Source: Rhodoplanes elegans (GTDB taxonomy: Bacteria; Pseudomonadota; Alphaproteobacteria; Rhizobiales; Xanthobacteraceae). Taken from it: a DNA stretch of 64,000 bases. A program made the position numbers and the translations under genes. Under the pieces are notes generated by a model, which made no database searches, was not told the origin of the DNA, and saw only the letters and a program-made list of their open reading frames with translations. Position 1 is the stretch's first letter; each line of letters opens with the position of its first letter. The DNA lies in assembly GCF_016653355.1 (NCBI RefSeq), contig NZ_NHSK01000156.1:27627-91626 (forward strand), written 5' to 3'. Positions 55,003 to 63,348 of this stretch are shown here, piece after piece.

Positions 55003-56862
55003 CTAACGTTCAAGAACATAGGTGCCGGGCGCATCGGCAATTGGGGCAAGGCCGATTGCCATGTTCCCAAGTGGCGGTGGCGCGACCCGCCCGGTCGAGT
55101 GACGAGCCAGCCAAGACTGCCACGTAGGCCACCAGCTCCCTTCAAAGCGGGGTGCGGTCGTCATCCATGTTTCCGGATCAGTATCGCGATCGGCTGTATT
55201 CTTTGTCGCCATCTGGAAACTGCGGTTCTTGTGGCCAGGTTCACTCACGATACCGGCATTGTGACCGCCTGTCGTAAGCACAAAAGTGACGTCGGTATCG
55301 GTCAAATGGTGGAGTTTGAACACGGACCGCCAAGGCGCGACATGATCTTTTTCTGTTCCAACCGCGTAAATTGGAATCCGAATGTCCGTCAGGAAGATCG
55401 TCCGACCGCCAACTTTATAGCGGCCGCTGGCAAGATCATTGTCCAGATAAAGGCGCCGGAGATATTCAGAATGCATGCGATAAGGTAGTCGGGTCGCGTC
55501 AGCGTTCCATGCCATCAAGTCGTTCATTGGCGGCCTTACGCCCAGCAGATAACTGCGCAGCGCGCGCGACCAGATCAAATCGTTCGACCGAAGCAGCTGG
55601 AACGCGCCGGCCATCTGATGCGTGTCAAGATAGCCCTGTTCCCATGTCATGCTCTCCAGGAACGAAACTTCGCTTTCGCTGATGAACAAGCCGAGTTCGC
55701 CCGGATCGGTGAAATCGACCAGCGTTGCCAGCAACGTGATGCTTGCAAACCGATCTACTCCATTTCGCGCCATCGCGGCCGCAGCGATCGCCAATAATGT
55801 TCCACCAAGGCAATAACCGACCGCGTGCGTTTTGCGATGATCGCAGATTGCGTCGATTGCCCCGAGTGCAGCGATAATGCCAAGTTCGCGATAATCGTCC
55901 ATGCCAAGATCGCGATCCGATCCGGTTGGATTCTTCCATGAGATCATAAATACCGTATGCCCGCGTTCGACTAAATATCGAACAAGCGAATTATGCGGGG
56001 AAAGATCGAGGACATAGTATTTCATGATCCATGCCGGAACGATGAGTACGGGTTCGGCATAGACATCATCGGTAGTCGGCGAATATTGAATGAGCTCGAT
56101 AAGGCGATTCCGATAGACCACTTTGCCCGGCGTAACAGCGACGTTCACGCCCACTTTGAATTGCTCGGCTCCGACCGGAGGCCTACCACCGACCAAACGC
56201 AACCAATCCTCGTGAAAATGCCGCATCCCCCTGACCAGATTCAATCCGCCCTGCTTAATTGTAGCAGTGCTGACCTCCGGATTGAGCCATGGAATATTTG
56301 AAGGCGATACCACGTCGAGGAGCTGGCGAGTAACGAATTCGACCACCCGCTCGTGATGTTTGTCGATTCCGTCGACGCCGGTGGTGGCATTGTGCCACCA
56401 TTGCTGATGCAGCAAGAAGTTCTGATAAATCAATTTGTGCGGCCACTGTTGCCATTCAGCGGCAACGAAACGGTCGTCCTGCGGAAGAGGATCGATACAG
56501 GGCGAAGGGTTGGATGCACTGATACATTGCATCCAATACAATCCGATTCGGCCCGCCTTCCGCCATGCCTTCTCGACAAGCTGCGCCTGTTTCCCCGGCG
56601 ACATCCAAAGATGCCCAAGCCAATCAAAGTATGCCTCTGAAAGCCCAACCGGGCTTATGCCGGCGGTAAGCCGCCCAATACGAGCTCGAAAGACGCGGTC
56701 GATGCTGCGCCAGGCAACATCGGATGCTCGATCCATGCCTTGGCCTGCATCCGCATGCCGTGTTTGCACATCCGTCTTGACACGCTCTTTTGTCACTGGG
56801 GCGCCACCCTCAAGCGAGGGGTTTTTACTCATGTCGTCCATCGAGAGCGTCCCAACCATCAC
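55003..56862 (-). CDS. phaC: class I-like poly(3-hydroxyalkanoate) synthase
   Basis: 619 residues from ATG 56862; ATG 56841 is an alternative. The lipase-like box holds cysteine instead of serine (AVGYCLGGTLLA), the mark of PHA synthases. The catalytic Asp lies in EKDHVAPW and the His in TTGGHNAGIVSEPG. WKNPTGSDRDLGMDDY and the N-terminal half also fit the family. It polymerises hydroxyacyl-CoA into storage granules. No phaA/B genes are near, so precursors come from elsewhere. Its expression under stress would fit with storage during growth arrest. Confidence 0.9.
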   Translation of the reverse strand: MMVGTLSMDDMSKNPSLEGGAPVTKERVKTDVQTRHADAGQGMDRASDVAWRSIDRVFRARIGRLTAGISPVGLSEAYFDWLGHLWMSPGKQAQLVEKAWRKAGRIGLYWMQCISASNPSPCIDPLPQDDRFVAAEWQQWPHKLIYQNFLLHQQWWHNATTGVDGIDKHHERVVEFVTRQLLDVVSPSNIPWLNPEVSTATIKQGGLNLVRGMRHFHEDWLRLVGGRPPVGAEQFKVGVNVAVTPGKVVYRNRLIELIQYSPTTDDVYAEPVLIVPAWIMKYYVLDLSPHNSLVRYLVERGHTVFMISWKNPTGSDRDLGMDDYRELGIIAALGAIDAICDHRKTHAVGYCLGGTLLAIAAAAMARNGVDRFASITLLATLVDFTDPGELGLFISESEVSFLESMTWEQGYLDTHQMAGAFQLLRSNDLIWSRALRSYLLGVRPPMNDLMAWNADATRLPYRMHSEYLRRLYLDNDLASGRYKVGGRTIFLTDIRIPIYAVGTEKDHVAPWRSVFKLHHLTDTDVTFVLTTGGHNAGIVSEPGHKNRSFQMATKNTADRDTDPETWMTTAPRFEGSWWPTWQSWLARHSTGRVAPPPLGNMAIGLAPIADAPGTYVLER

Positions 56863-56932
56863 AAGGTCCTGGTCGTCAAGGGTAGATACTACGGCACGTC
56901 ACCCGTCGAACCGATCCGAAGTGAGGAAAACA

Positions 56933-56946
56933 TTGACAGATGCCAA
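56933..56946. promoter_or_regulatory. near-match Fnr/FixK box upstream of the PHA synthase
   Basis: TTGA-CAGATG-CCAA, one mismatch, 70 bp before the start at 56862. Confidence 0.45.
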
Positions 56947-56968
56947 CAGCCTCGTTCCGATCGCAGTC

Positions 56969-57517
56969 TCAGTTGTATTCGGATATCCATGCCGCATAAC
57001 GATTCATGAACGTCTGAAGGAAGTTTTTCGTGGTCTCGTTGCTGATATTGCCGTGCTCATCGATCAGCCCTTGAGAAAAATGAATGTACACCTCCGGCTG
57101 TCCCAGTGTCGGGACGTCAAGATAACCAAGCACGCTGCGTAGATGTGCCTGAGCTACTGCGGTGCCGATCGCTCCGATCGATGCACCCGCAATGCCGGCA
57201 GGCTTGCCAGCCCATAGATTCTTTCCGTATGGCCGCGATACCCAATCCAGAACGTTCTTGAGCGCGGTCGGAAGCGAGCGATTGTGCTCAGGAGTCACGA
57301 ACAGAAGGGCTTTTGCTGCAGCGATTTGCGATTTGGTGCGCGATACCGATTCGGGCGGCGATCGATCGAGATCCTGATTGTATACCGGTAGGTCATCTAT
57401 TCGGACGAAGTCGCAATCGAAGTCGCTCGGTGCGAGCTTCACCAAAGCCTTTGCGAGCTTCAGATTGATTGAATCCTTGCGGACACTTCCAACAATGATT
57501 GCAACTGTGCGAGCCAT
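56969..57517 (-). CDS. NADPH-dependent FMN reductase (ChrR/YieF type)
   Basis: 182 residues from ATG 57517. The flavodoxin-like fold binds FMN through IIVGSVRKDSINLKLAKAL and VTPEHNRSLPTALKNVLDWVSRP, typical of the family. Members reduce quinones, FMN or chromate with two electrons. It is transcribed on the same strand as, and upstream of, the PHA synthase, but a 106-bp gap separates them and the near-match box lies between them. The box at 57641 lies 123 bp from its start. Confidence 0.88.
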   Translation of the reverse strand: MARTVAIIVGSVRKDSINLKLAKALVKLAPSDFDCDFVRIDDLPVYNQDLDRSPPESVSRTKSQIAAAKALLFVTPEHNRSLPTALKNVLDWVSRPYGKNLWAGKPAGIAGASIGAIGTAVAQAHLRSVLGYLDVPTLGQPEVYIHFSQGLIDEHGNISNETTKNFLQTFMNRYAAWISEYN

Positions 57518-57640
57518 GAAAGCGATCCTCGTCGTAGTTTCAAGTCAATTGCCCCGGCTTACGTCCCCACCGGGTCAATTCCGTTAAAGCCCGTCTACTC
57601 CTGCTCAAATAGAACCATACGGCTCGGAGCAAGCATTGAA

Positions 57641-57654
57641 TTGACGACAGTCAA
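57641..57654. promoter_or_regulatory. Fnr/FixK-type box upstream of the FMN reductase
   Basis: TTGA-CGACAG-TCAA, 123 bp before the start at 57517. Confidence 0.65.
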
Positions 57655-57703
57655 TGTTTTCTCGTCAAAGAATCTGTTGTGAGGTCGCGCATTGACCAGT
57701 CAA

Positions 57704-58360
57704 TCAAGTGCCGCCTCGATCATCGCCGAGCCACGGGTCAGGATTGATGGAAGACAGTGGAACATCGGCCAAGCTCTTCTTCAGTTCCACCTCGTGAACG
57801 TGAACGTGCTCCGCGCCGCACCGGCGCATAATTTCCTGCGCCTTATGTTCTGCTTCTGGGTCGCGAACGCGCACCAATACGACCAGACCGCTCATCCGCA
57901 ACTCGTCCTCCAAGTCAATACTTTCCCCGGTACTGACAAGGCGATTTTTAATGACCTTGGCCAGCCCAGCCGCGGCAGCACCGCCGGCAAGCGCCGCGGC
58001 CGCCGCGGCAGCCAAAGCTCCGCCTGATGCCACGATCGGAAGCGCGGTTCCCAAGGTGCCAATCGTTATCAGGGTTCCGAACACCAAGGCGGTTGCGGAG
58101 ATTTCATCATCCGGCTTGATCAACTCACGTCGGGGCGCATCGGGATGCTCCGCCGCCACTACCGGCTCGGAATAGTACGCTCCCAGAGCGTGCATGACCG
58201 TCATTCGGCTTGCCATAAGGTCGATATCGCCGCGGTCGAATCCGGATCGAGTCAGATCGTCCACGAGCCGATCGAGGGCTTCGCGGTTCCTAACCGTTCC
58301 CACCACTTCTCGAACGCGGATGGTATCGAGGACTTCGTTTGCAGAATGATTATCCGTCAT
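57704..58360 (-). CDS. general-stress-protein-17M-like protein with Gly/Ala-rich hairpin
   Basis: 218 residues from ATG 58360, GGGAGA upstream. The N-terminal domain (REVVGTVRNREALDRLVDDLTRSGFDRGDIDLMAS) resembles the ferredoxin-like fold of YflT/GsiB-type heat-induced proteins. A central hydrophobic Ala/Gly-rich segment forms a membrane hairpin (ALVFGTLITIGTLGTALPIV and AAAAAAALAGGAAAAGLAKV). A second compact domain (GLVVLVRVRDPEAEHKAQEIMRRCGAEHVHVHEV) follows. I know such proteins only as uncharacterised stress proteins. Confidence 0.7.
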   Translation of the reverse strand: MTDNHSANEVLDTIRVREVVGTVRNREALDRLVDDLTRSGFDRGDIDLMASRMTVMHALGAYYSEPVVAAEHPDAPRRELIKPDDEISATALVFGTLITIGTLGTALPIVASGGALAAAAAAALAGGAAAAGLAKVIKNRLVSTGESIDLEDELRMSGLVVLVRVRDPEAEHKAQEIMRRCGAEHVHVHEVELKKSLADVPLSSINPDPWLGDDRGGT

Positions 58361-58438
58361 GATCTCCCGCTTTGGTTGTAGGCGTGCCCCTACCTAATAT
58401 TGGCCCCGCAAGAATTCTCGCATCGGCCTACGTCCGCC

Positions 58439-58452
58439 ATGACGATGGTCAA
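58439..58452. promoter_or_regulatory. near-match Fnr/FixK box upstream of the gene at 58360
   Basis: ATGA-CGATGG-TCAA, one mismatch, 78 bp before the start. Confidence 0.4.
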
Positions 58453-58531
58453 TATTGAACCACTACAGCCAAAAGCGTGGGATAGCTGCAACACCAGGCG
58501 AGTGTGAATTTGAGCTGAAATCCGGTAACGC

Positions 58532-59017
58532 TCAATGCAATCGTGAGCGCTGATCCGTGGATTGCAGGACGAGTGCCTTGTATATCAAGGCAAAGCCTTG
58601 CATCGCGAGCAGATACTGGTGTGACCGTGTCGCGAAATTATGGGCCATCTGAAGCAGCTCTGGATTGCTGCGTTCGAATTCTGAAATCGCTTCCATCGTA
58701 AACGCTTCAGTACCTTGTGCATCGATGTCACGCACCAGCCGGGCGCGGGTTTCCTCGCTGACGGCAGGAAGCGGCGACAGATCGCCCGACATCGGCAATC
58801 CTGGAACCAGCAGACGGAAAAACATCGCAAATCCCGACATGACCTTCCGTGAATCTCCGACGTCGGCCGCGCACCGGGTCGCCATATCCAATAGTTCAGG
58901 ATTGTGCCGTTTGAGGTGCGCGACGACTTCTGCCGTACAGATATCAGGCCCGCGAGTGTCGAACTCTCGGGCGATCAACTCACGAGTTTGTTCGGTGACC
59001 CGCGGAAGCATGCTCAT
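58532..59017 (-). CDS. hypothetical protein with two internal repeats
   Basis: 161 residues from ATG 59017; a second ATG at 59011 is possible. It consists of two similar 70-residue halves: TEQTRELIAREFDTRGPDIC with HNPELLDMATRCA, and SEETRARLVRDIDAQGTEAF with SNPELLQMAHNFA. Each ends in a hydrophobic helix (MSGFAMFFRLLVPGLP; MQGFALIYKALVL). No signal peptide or known motif. The arrangement suggests internal gene duplication. Function unknown. Confidence 0.7.
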   Translation of the reverse strand: MSMLPRVTEQTRELIAREFDTRGPDICTAEVVAHLKRHNPELLDMATRCAADVGDSRKVMSGFAMFFRLLVPGLPMSGDLSPLPAVSEETRARLVRDIDAQGTEAFTMEAISEFERSNPELLQMAHNFATRSHQYLLAMQGFALIYKALVLQSTDQRSRLH

Positions 59018-59162
59018 GTCGAATCGCGTTCGCCGTCAATCAGTGTTGGCTACCGTAAGCGCTCATTTTGCGCAATGCGCATCGCCGCGTTTTCGACAAC
59101 GCGAACATTGCCTACGCATCACGGAGCGATGACGAGTAAATCATTCCCAGCCCGACAAAAAA

Positions 59163-59176
59163 TTGACGATCGTCAG
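59163..59176. promoter_or_regulatory. near-match Fnr/FixK box upstream of BON (3)
   Basis: TTGA-CGATCG-TCAG, one mismatch, 77 bp before the start at 59254; the spacer is identical to that at 24904. Confidence 0.5.
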
Positions 59177-59253
59177 GGCTGAACCCTGGTGTTTGACCGT
59201 TCAATAGACCCGGTGCTGGGCCCAAGATCGGCAAAGGCCAAGGAGGTGCTGCA

Positions 59254-59856
59254 ATGCGGTCAGATCCCGACATCGAACAAGAGTTGAAGCGCCGCCTTGA
59301 GTCAGATCCCGATACGAATGGCGCCGACATTGCCATAGCCGTCAAGGACGGCATCGTCACGCTGACGGGCTTTGCCCGCAGCTTTCGCCAAAGGCGGAAA
59401 GCGGAACAGTTGGCCAAAGGCATCGCGGGCGTAATTGGCCTCGCCAATGACGTTCAGGTACGCCTGCCATTGGTGCAGCGTCGGCCCGATCCGGAAATTG
59501 CTCGGGACGCACTGGAATCGATCAACCGGCGCTTGCCGTATTCGGGGGACCGGATACGCATCGTGGTTGAGGACGGGCTGATATGCCTGGAAGGTCAAGT
59601 GGAGTGGGCCTATCAGAGCGAGGCTGCCGAGGAGCTTGCCGAGGCGGTACGAGGCGCCTGCGGCGTGGTCAATAAGTTGGACGTTTGTTCCTACGTTCCG
59701 TCCAGCGAGATCAAGCATAAAGTTGGTCAAGCGCTTTTCGACGCGGCGTCTTTCGACGCCAATAGCCAATCGAGCGAGCCAGATCACAACGAATTTGTTT
59801 TGCTGGGTGCGATTCGTTCTTGGGCAGAGAGGGGTACCTCCCGCCCGTCCAAGTAA
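59254..59856 (+). CDS. BON-domain protein (3), truncated third repeat
   Basis: 200 residues from ATG 59254 with GGAGG upstream. Two full BON domains (IAVKDGIVTLTGFARSF; IRIVVEDGLICLEGQVEW), then a third that stops at the GAIRSWAERG position, about 25 residues short of the other two BON proteins ([10 protein letters not shown] plus the terminal strand). A small deletion or frameshift near 59,830 is the likely cause. The first two repeats may still function. Confidence 0.82.
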   Translation: MRSDPDIEQELKRRLESDPDTNGADIAIAVKDGIVTLTGFARSFRQRRKAEQLAKGIAGVIGLANDVQVRLPLVQRRPDPEIARDALESINRRLPYSGDRIRIVVEDGLICLEGQVEWAYQSEAAEELAEAVRGACGVVNKLDVCSYVPSSEIKHKVGQALFDAASFDANSQSSEPDHNEFVLLGAIRSWAERGTSRPSK

Positions 59857-59990
59857 GCGGCGGTCACCTCGATGCTACTCCGTCGCAGTTCGACACGAAC
59901 GATGAATGGACGGCAACGAAATCTCATACCGATGACACATAATCCTACCAAAGACGTGTGATTCATAATTCATGCCGTGAAGTAGCCGTC

Positions 59991-62741
59991 ATGAATGGTG
60001 CAATATTGGAAGCGCCGTCGTCCGCGCAAATGCAAGCTCGGACTGAGTGGCATGCAATATCCGGCGCCGATGCAATCGATCGATTGCAGAGTCGATCAAG
60101 CGGCCTCACCGATCTAGAAGCAAGGCAGCGCCTGGAAAGGCACGGATTTAACCGGCTGCCAACGGCGCAGACACGCAGCGCCATCTCCCGGCTCGTAGCG
60201 CAATTCAATAATCGTTTGATCTATGTTCTCCTGATCTCCGCGGCTATAACCGCTTTGCTTGGCCACGGGATTGATGCAGGCGTTATCCTGGGTGTCGTCG
60301 TCGTCAATGCCCTCGTTGGCTTCGTTCAAGAGGGACGGGCAGAACGCGCGCTAGGCGCTATCAAAGCGATGATCAGCACTCGCGCCACGGTTTTGCGCGA
60401 CGGTCATAGACTCATGATCGACGCGGAAAAGCTAGTCCCGGGCGACATCGTCTTGATCGAAGCTGGAGATCGTGTGCCTGCGGATCTGCGGCTCTTGCGG
60501 GCGCGGAATCTGAAGATTGACGAATCCGCTCTTACGGGGGAATCGATTGCGGCCGAAAAGGACGAAAATCCTGTCGATGCGCGTGCGGCGTTAGGAGACC
60601 GCCAATCCATGGCTTATGCCGGCACTTTTGTCGTTGCTGGCCAAGGGCAGGGCATTGCGGTTGCAACGGGTCTTGATACGGAAATCGGGCACATCAGCTC
60701 GATGTTGCGGTCAGTGGAGACGCTGACCACCCCGTTGATTCGCCAGATCAATCACTTCGCTCGCTATCTTACCTTTGCGATCCTTGGCTTCTCATCCCTC
60801 GTGTTTGTCCTGGCCGTCTGGCTTCGATCGTACCCATGGACCGATGCGTTCATGATCGTGGTTGGCCTTGCGGTCGCTGCGATTCCGGAGGGCCTCCCGG
60901 CGGTGATGACCGTTACCCTTGCGATCGGCGTGCAAAAAATGGCCGCGCGTCATGCCATTGTCCGTCAACTCCCTGCCGTGGAAACGCTCGGGTCGGTTTC
61001 CGTCATCTGCTCAGATAAGACCGGGACCCTTACCCAAAATGAAATGACTGTTCGGACCGTCGTCACAAAGGGTGGCGTTACCGAGGTCACTGGAATTGGC
61101 TATGATCCACGCGGAGCATTCCGGCAAGGTGCTCGCGAAATCGATAGCGTGGCGGATCTGTCTCTTAGAGAACTGGCGTTGGCGGCGTTGCTTTGCAACA
61201 ACGCGGTCTTACGACGTACGGATACCGACTGGGCCGTTGACGGCGACCCGATGGAAGGCGCGCTTGTGTCGCTTGCGATCAAGGCAGGATACGACGTCGA
61301 TACGACATGGCGGCAATTTCCCAGGACGGACGAAATCCCCTTCGATTCTCGACATCGCTATATGGCGACGTTGCACCATGGGCACGACGACGGATTTGTG
61401 GCCTATGTAAAGGGCGCACCTGAACAGGTGATTGCAATGTGCTCCAGTCAGCACGCGTCGCATGGAGCAGAGCCAATCGACTTGGCGCACTGGAACCGGA
61501 TGATTGATGCACTAGGCGCGAATGGACAGCGGGTGCTGGCGCTGGCGAAAAAGCCGATGCCGCGCGGTGCCCATGAGCTCACTTTTCAGGAGGTCGAACG
61601 AGATCTGGTCCTCATCGGCTTGGTCGGACTGATTGACCCGCCGCGCGAGGAGGCCATTACCGCTGTTGCCGAGTGCGCAACGGCCGGAATTCGAGTCAAG
61701 ATGATCACAGGAGACCATGCGGCGACCGCCACCGCTGTTGCGCGCCAACTCGGTCTGGAACGACCGGACGCGGTCATCACTGGGGATCGGCTGAATTCCC
61801 TGGACGATGAGGCATTCCGTCGTGCAGCCAAAGAGACGACCGTTTTCGCGCGCACTACACCCGAGCACAAATTGCGTTTGGTGGAGGCGCTTCAGGCGGA
61901 TGGGGCGATTGTTGCCATGACCGGTGATGGCGTCAACGATGCCCCCGCGCTCAAGCGGGCGGACGTCGGCATTGCAATGGGCCGCAAGGGCACCGAAGCA
62001 GCGAAGGAGGCGGCTGAAGTAGTTCTTGCCGATGATAATTTCGCCACCATCGTGTCCGCGATCCGCGAGGGCCGCACCGTTCATGACAACTTGATCAAAG
62101 TGATCGGCTGGACGTTGCCGACGAACGCCGGCGAAGCAATGACCATTGTCATGGCGATCCTGATTGGTCTGACGCTGCCGCTCACTCCCGTGCAAATTTT
62201 GTGGGTCAACATGGTCACCGCGGTCGGACTCGGATTGACGCTCGCATTCGAACCACCGGAATCAGACGTAATGCAACGACCGCCTCGGGCGCCAGATGCG
62301 CCGATCTTATCCGGCATCTTGCTTTGGAGAGTGATTTTTGTGTCGTTGCTATTTGTGGCGGGAGCCTTTGGCATGTTCTTCTGGGCTGAGAAGCGTGGCC
62401 TGTCGATCGAACAGGCGCACACCGTGGTCGTCAACACCATTGTCGTTCTGGAGATATTCTATCTGTTCGGAATGCGGTATCGACGCGCGAGCGCTTTCAC
62501 TTGGCCCGGAGTCTTCGGTACGCCGGCGGTCCTCGCTGGAATCGGGTTTACGTTATTGGCCCAACTGCTGTTTACTTACGCGCCGTTCATGCAGGCGATC
62601 TTTGCAACCCGCGCAGTCTCCTTTGCCGACGGGTTGCTCGTTATAGCGACTGGTGTGACCTTTCTGTTTATCCTTGAGCTTGAGAAGTTCCTGTTGCGGA
62701 GATTGCATCCGCAGTTCATCCCTGCGGGAACGACGGTGTAG
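59991..62741 (+). CDS. P-type cation-transporting ATPase, calcium/P2A-like
   Basis: 916 residues from ATG 59991. All P-type motifs are present: TGES in the actuator (ESALTGESIAAEKD), VAAIPEGLPAVMT in membrane segment 4, the phosphorylation site SDKTGTLTQNEMT, KGAPE in the nucleotide domain, MITGDH and TGDGVNDAPALKRADVGIAMG. The C-terminal domain has six further segments. PEGLP is the P2A calcium/manganese-like pattern, related to mycobacterial CtpF of the dormancy regulon. No cysteine heavy-metal domain at the N terminus, so soft metals are unlikely. Confidence 0.9.
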   Translation: MNGAILEAPSSAQMQARTEWHAISGADAIDRLQSRSSGLTDLEARQRLERHGFNRLPTAQTRSAISRLVAQFNNRLIYVLLISAAITALLGHGIDAGVILGVVVVNALVGFVQEGRAERALGAIKAMISTRATVLRDGHRLMIDAEKLVPGDIVLIEAGDRVPADLRLLRARNLKIDESALTGESIAAEKDENPVDARAALGDRQSMAYAGTFVVAGQGQGIAVATGLDTEIGHISSMLRSVETLTTPLIRQINHFARYLTFAILGFSSLVFVLAVWLRSYPWTDAFMIVVGLAVAAIPEGLPAVMTVTLAIGVQKMAARHAIVRQLPAVETLGSVSVICSDKTGTLTQNEMTVRTVVTKGGVTEVTGIGYDPRGAFRQGAREIDSVADLSLRELALAALLCNNAVLRRTDTDWAVDGDPMEGALVSLAIKAGYDVDTTWRQFPRTDEIPFDSRHRYMATLHHGHDDGFVAYVKGAPEQVIAMCSSQHASHGAEPIDLAHWNRMIDALGANGQRVLALAKKPMPRGAHELTFQEVERDLVLIGLVGLIDPPREEAITAVAECATAGIRVKMITGDHAATATAVARQLGLERPDAVITGDRLNSLDDEAFRRAAKETTVFARTTPEHKLRLVEALQADGAIVAMTGDGVNDAPALKRADVGIAMGRKGTEAAKEAAEVVLADDNFATIVSAIREGRTVHDNLIKVIGWTLPTNAGEAMTIVMAILIGLTLPLTPVQILWVNMVTAVGLGLTLAFEPPESDVMQRPPRAPDAPILSGILLWRVIFVSLLFVAGAFGMFFWAEKRGLSIEQAHTVVVNTIVVLEIFYLFGMRYRRASAFTWPGVFGTPAVLAGIGFTLLAQLLFTYAPFMQAIFATRAVSFADGLLVIATGVTFLFILELEKFLLRRLHPQFIPAGTTV

Positions 62742-62845
62742 CGCGACACATCGCGCGGCCACAGGCTATCCGCGCGACGGAGCTGTTTGAAATTGAAGCA
62801 AAAGCATACGATTGCCCCGGTGAGGTCGCCGCTCTCGCTGCCAAT

Positions 62846-63103
62846 TCACGAGTGCTCCGTCGGATAGTGAGGTACCAGCAAGTCCTCGAGTTGCAGCAAC
62901 TCGCGCAAGGCGCCGATCGCCTCGACCGCGTCTTCGGCGTTGGCAACCGATGACAGGCGACGATGCACGTCGCGCCATGGTGGCGGCCGGCCGCGCCGAA
63001 GTTCCTCTTCGACGAAGGCCTTGGCCTGAGAAAGCGTGGCGAGTCGCCGCGGCTTCGGCGTATCTTTGACCACGATGGCCGGTTCAATTGGCAGTTCAGT
63101 CAT
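62846..63103 (-). CDS. small hypothetical protein, 85 residues
   Basis: ATG 63103 with a GGAG-type site upstream. The chain is charged and helical (SQAKAFVEEELRRGRPPPWRDVHRRLSSVANAEDAVEAIGALRELLQLEDLLVPHYP). It has no membrane segment or known motif. It is convergent to the ATPase gene. The composition and codon use look like a real gene; function unknown. Confidence 0.6.
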   Translation of the reverse strand: MTELPIEPAIVVKDTPKPRRLATLSQAKAFVEEELRRGRPPPWRDVHRRLSSVANAEDAVEAIGALRELLQLEDLLVPHYPTEHS

Positions 63104-63180
63104 GGAGGCACGCTCCGCATTGACGCTCTCGATGCCCGAGCAATATTGGCATAAAACTCAATCCAATTATCGGAAAGTCA

Positions 63181-63297
63181 ATGTGTTCGGCGGCGGTCTT
63201 CACATTGCGAATGAGCGATCGTGCCATCATTTTTTTGCCCACTTTCGCAAGCACCATGGTGTTCTGGATCGAGATCAATGAGATGAGGACGGCATAA
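63181..63297 (+). CDS. possible 38-residue hydrophobic peptide
   Basis: ATG 63181 with GGAAAG upstream; a single potential membrane helix (DRAIIFLPTFASTMVFWIEI). It ends 51 bp before the regulator start and may be a leader-like small membrane peptide, or chance. Confidence 0.3.
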   Translation: MCSAAVFTLRMSDRAIIFLPTFASTMVFWIEINEMRTA

Positions 63298-63348
63298 GTC
63301 GATAGCCTTGTACAAGTGGCGGCAGTCGCGCTCAAAGGAGCTGCAGTC

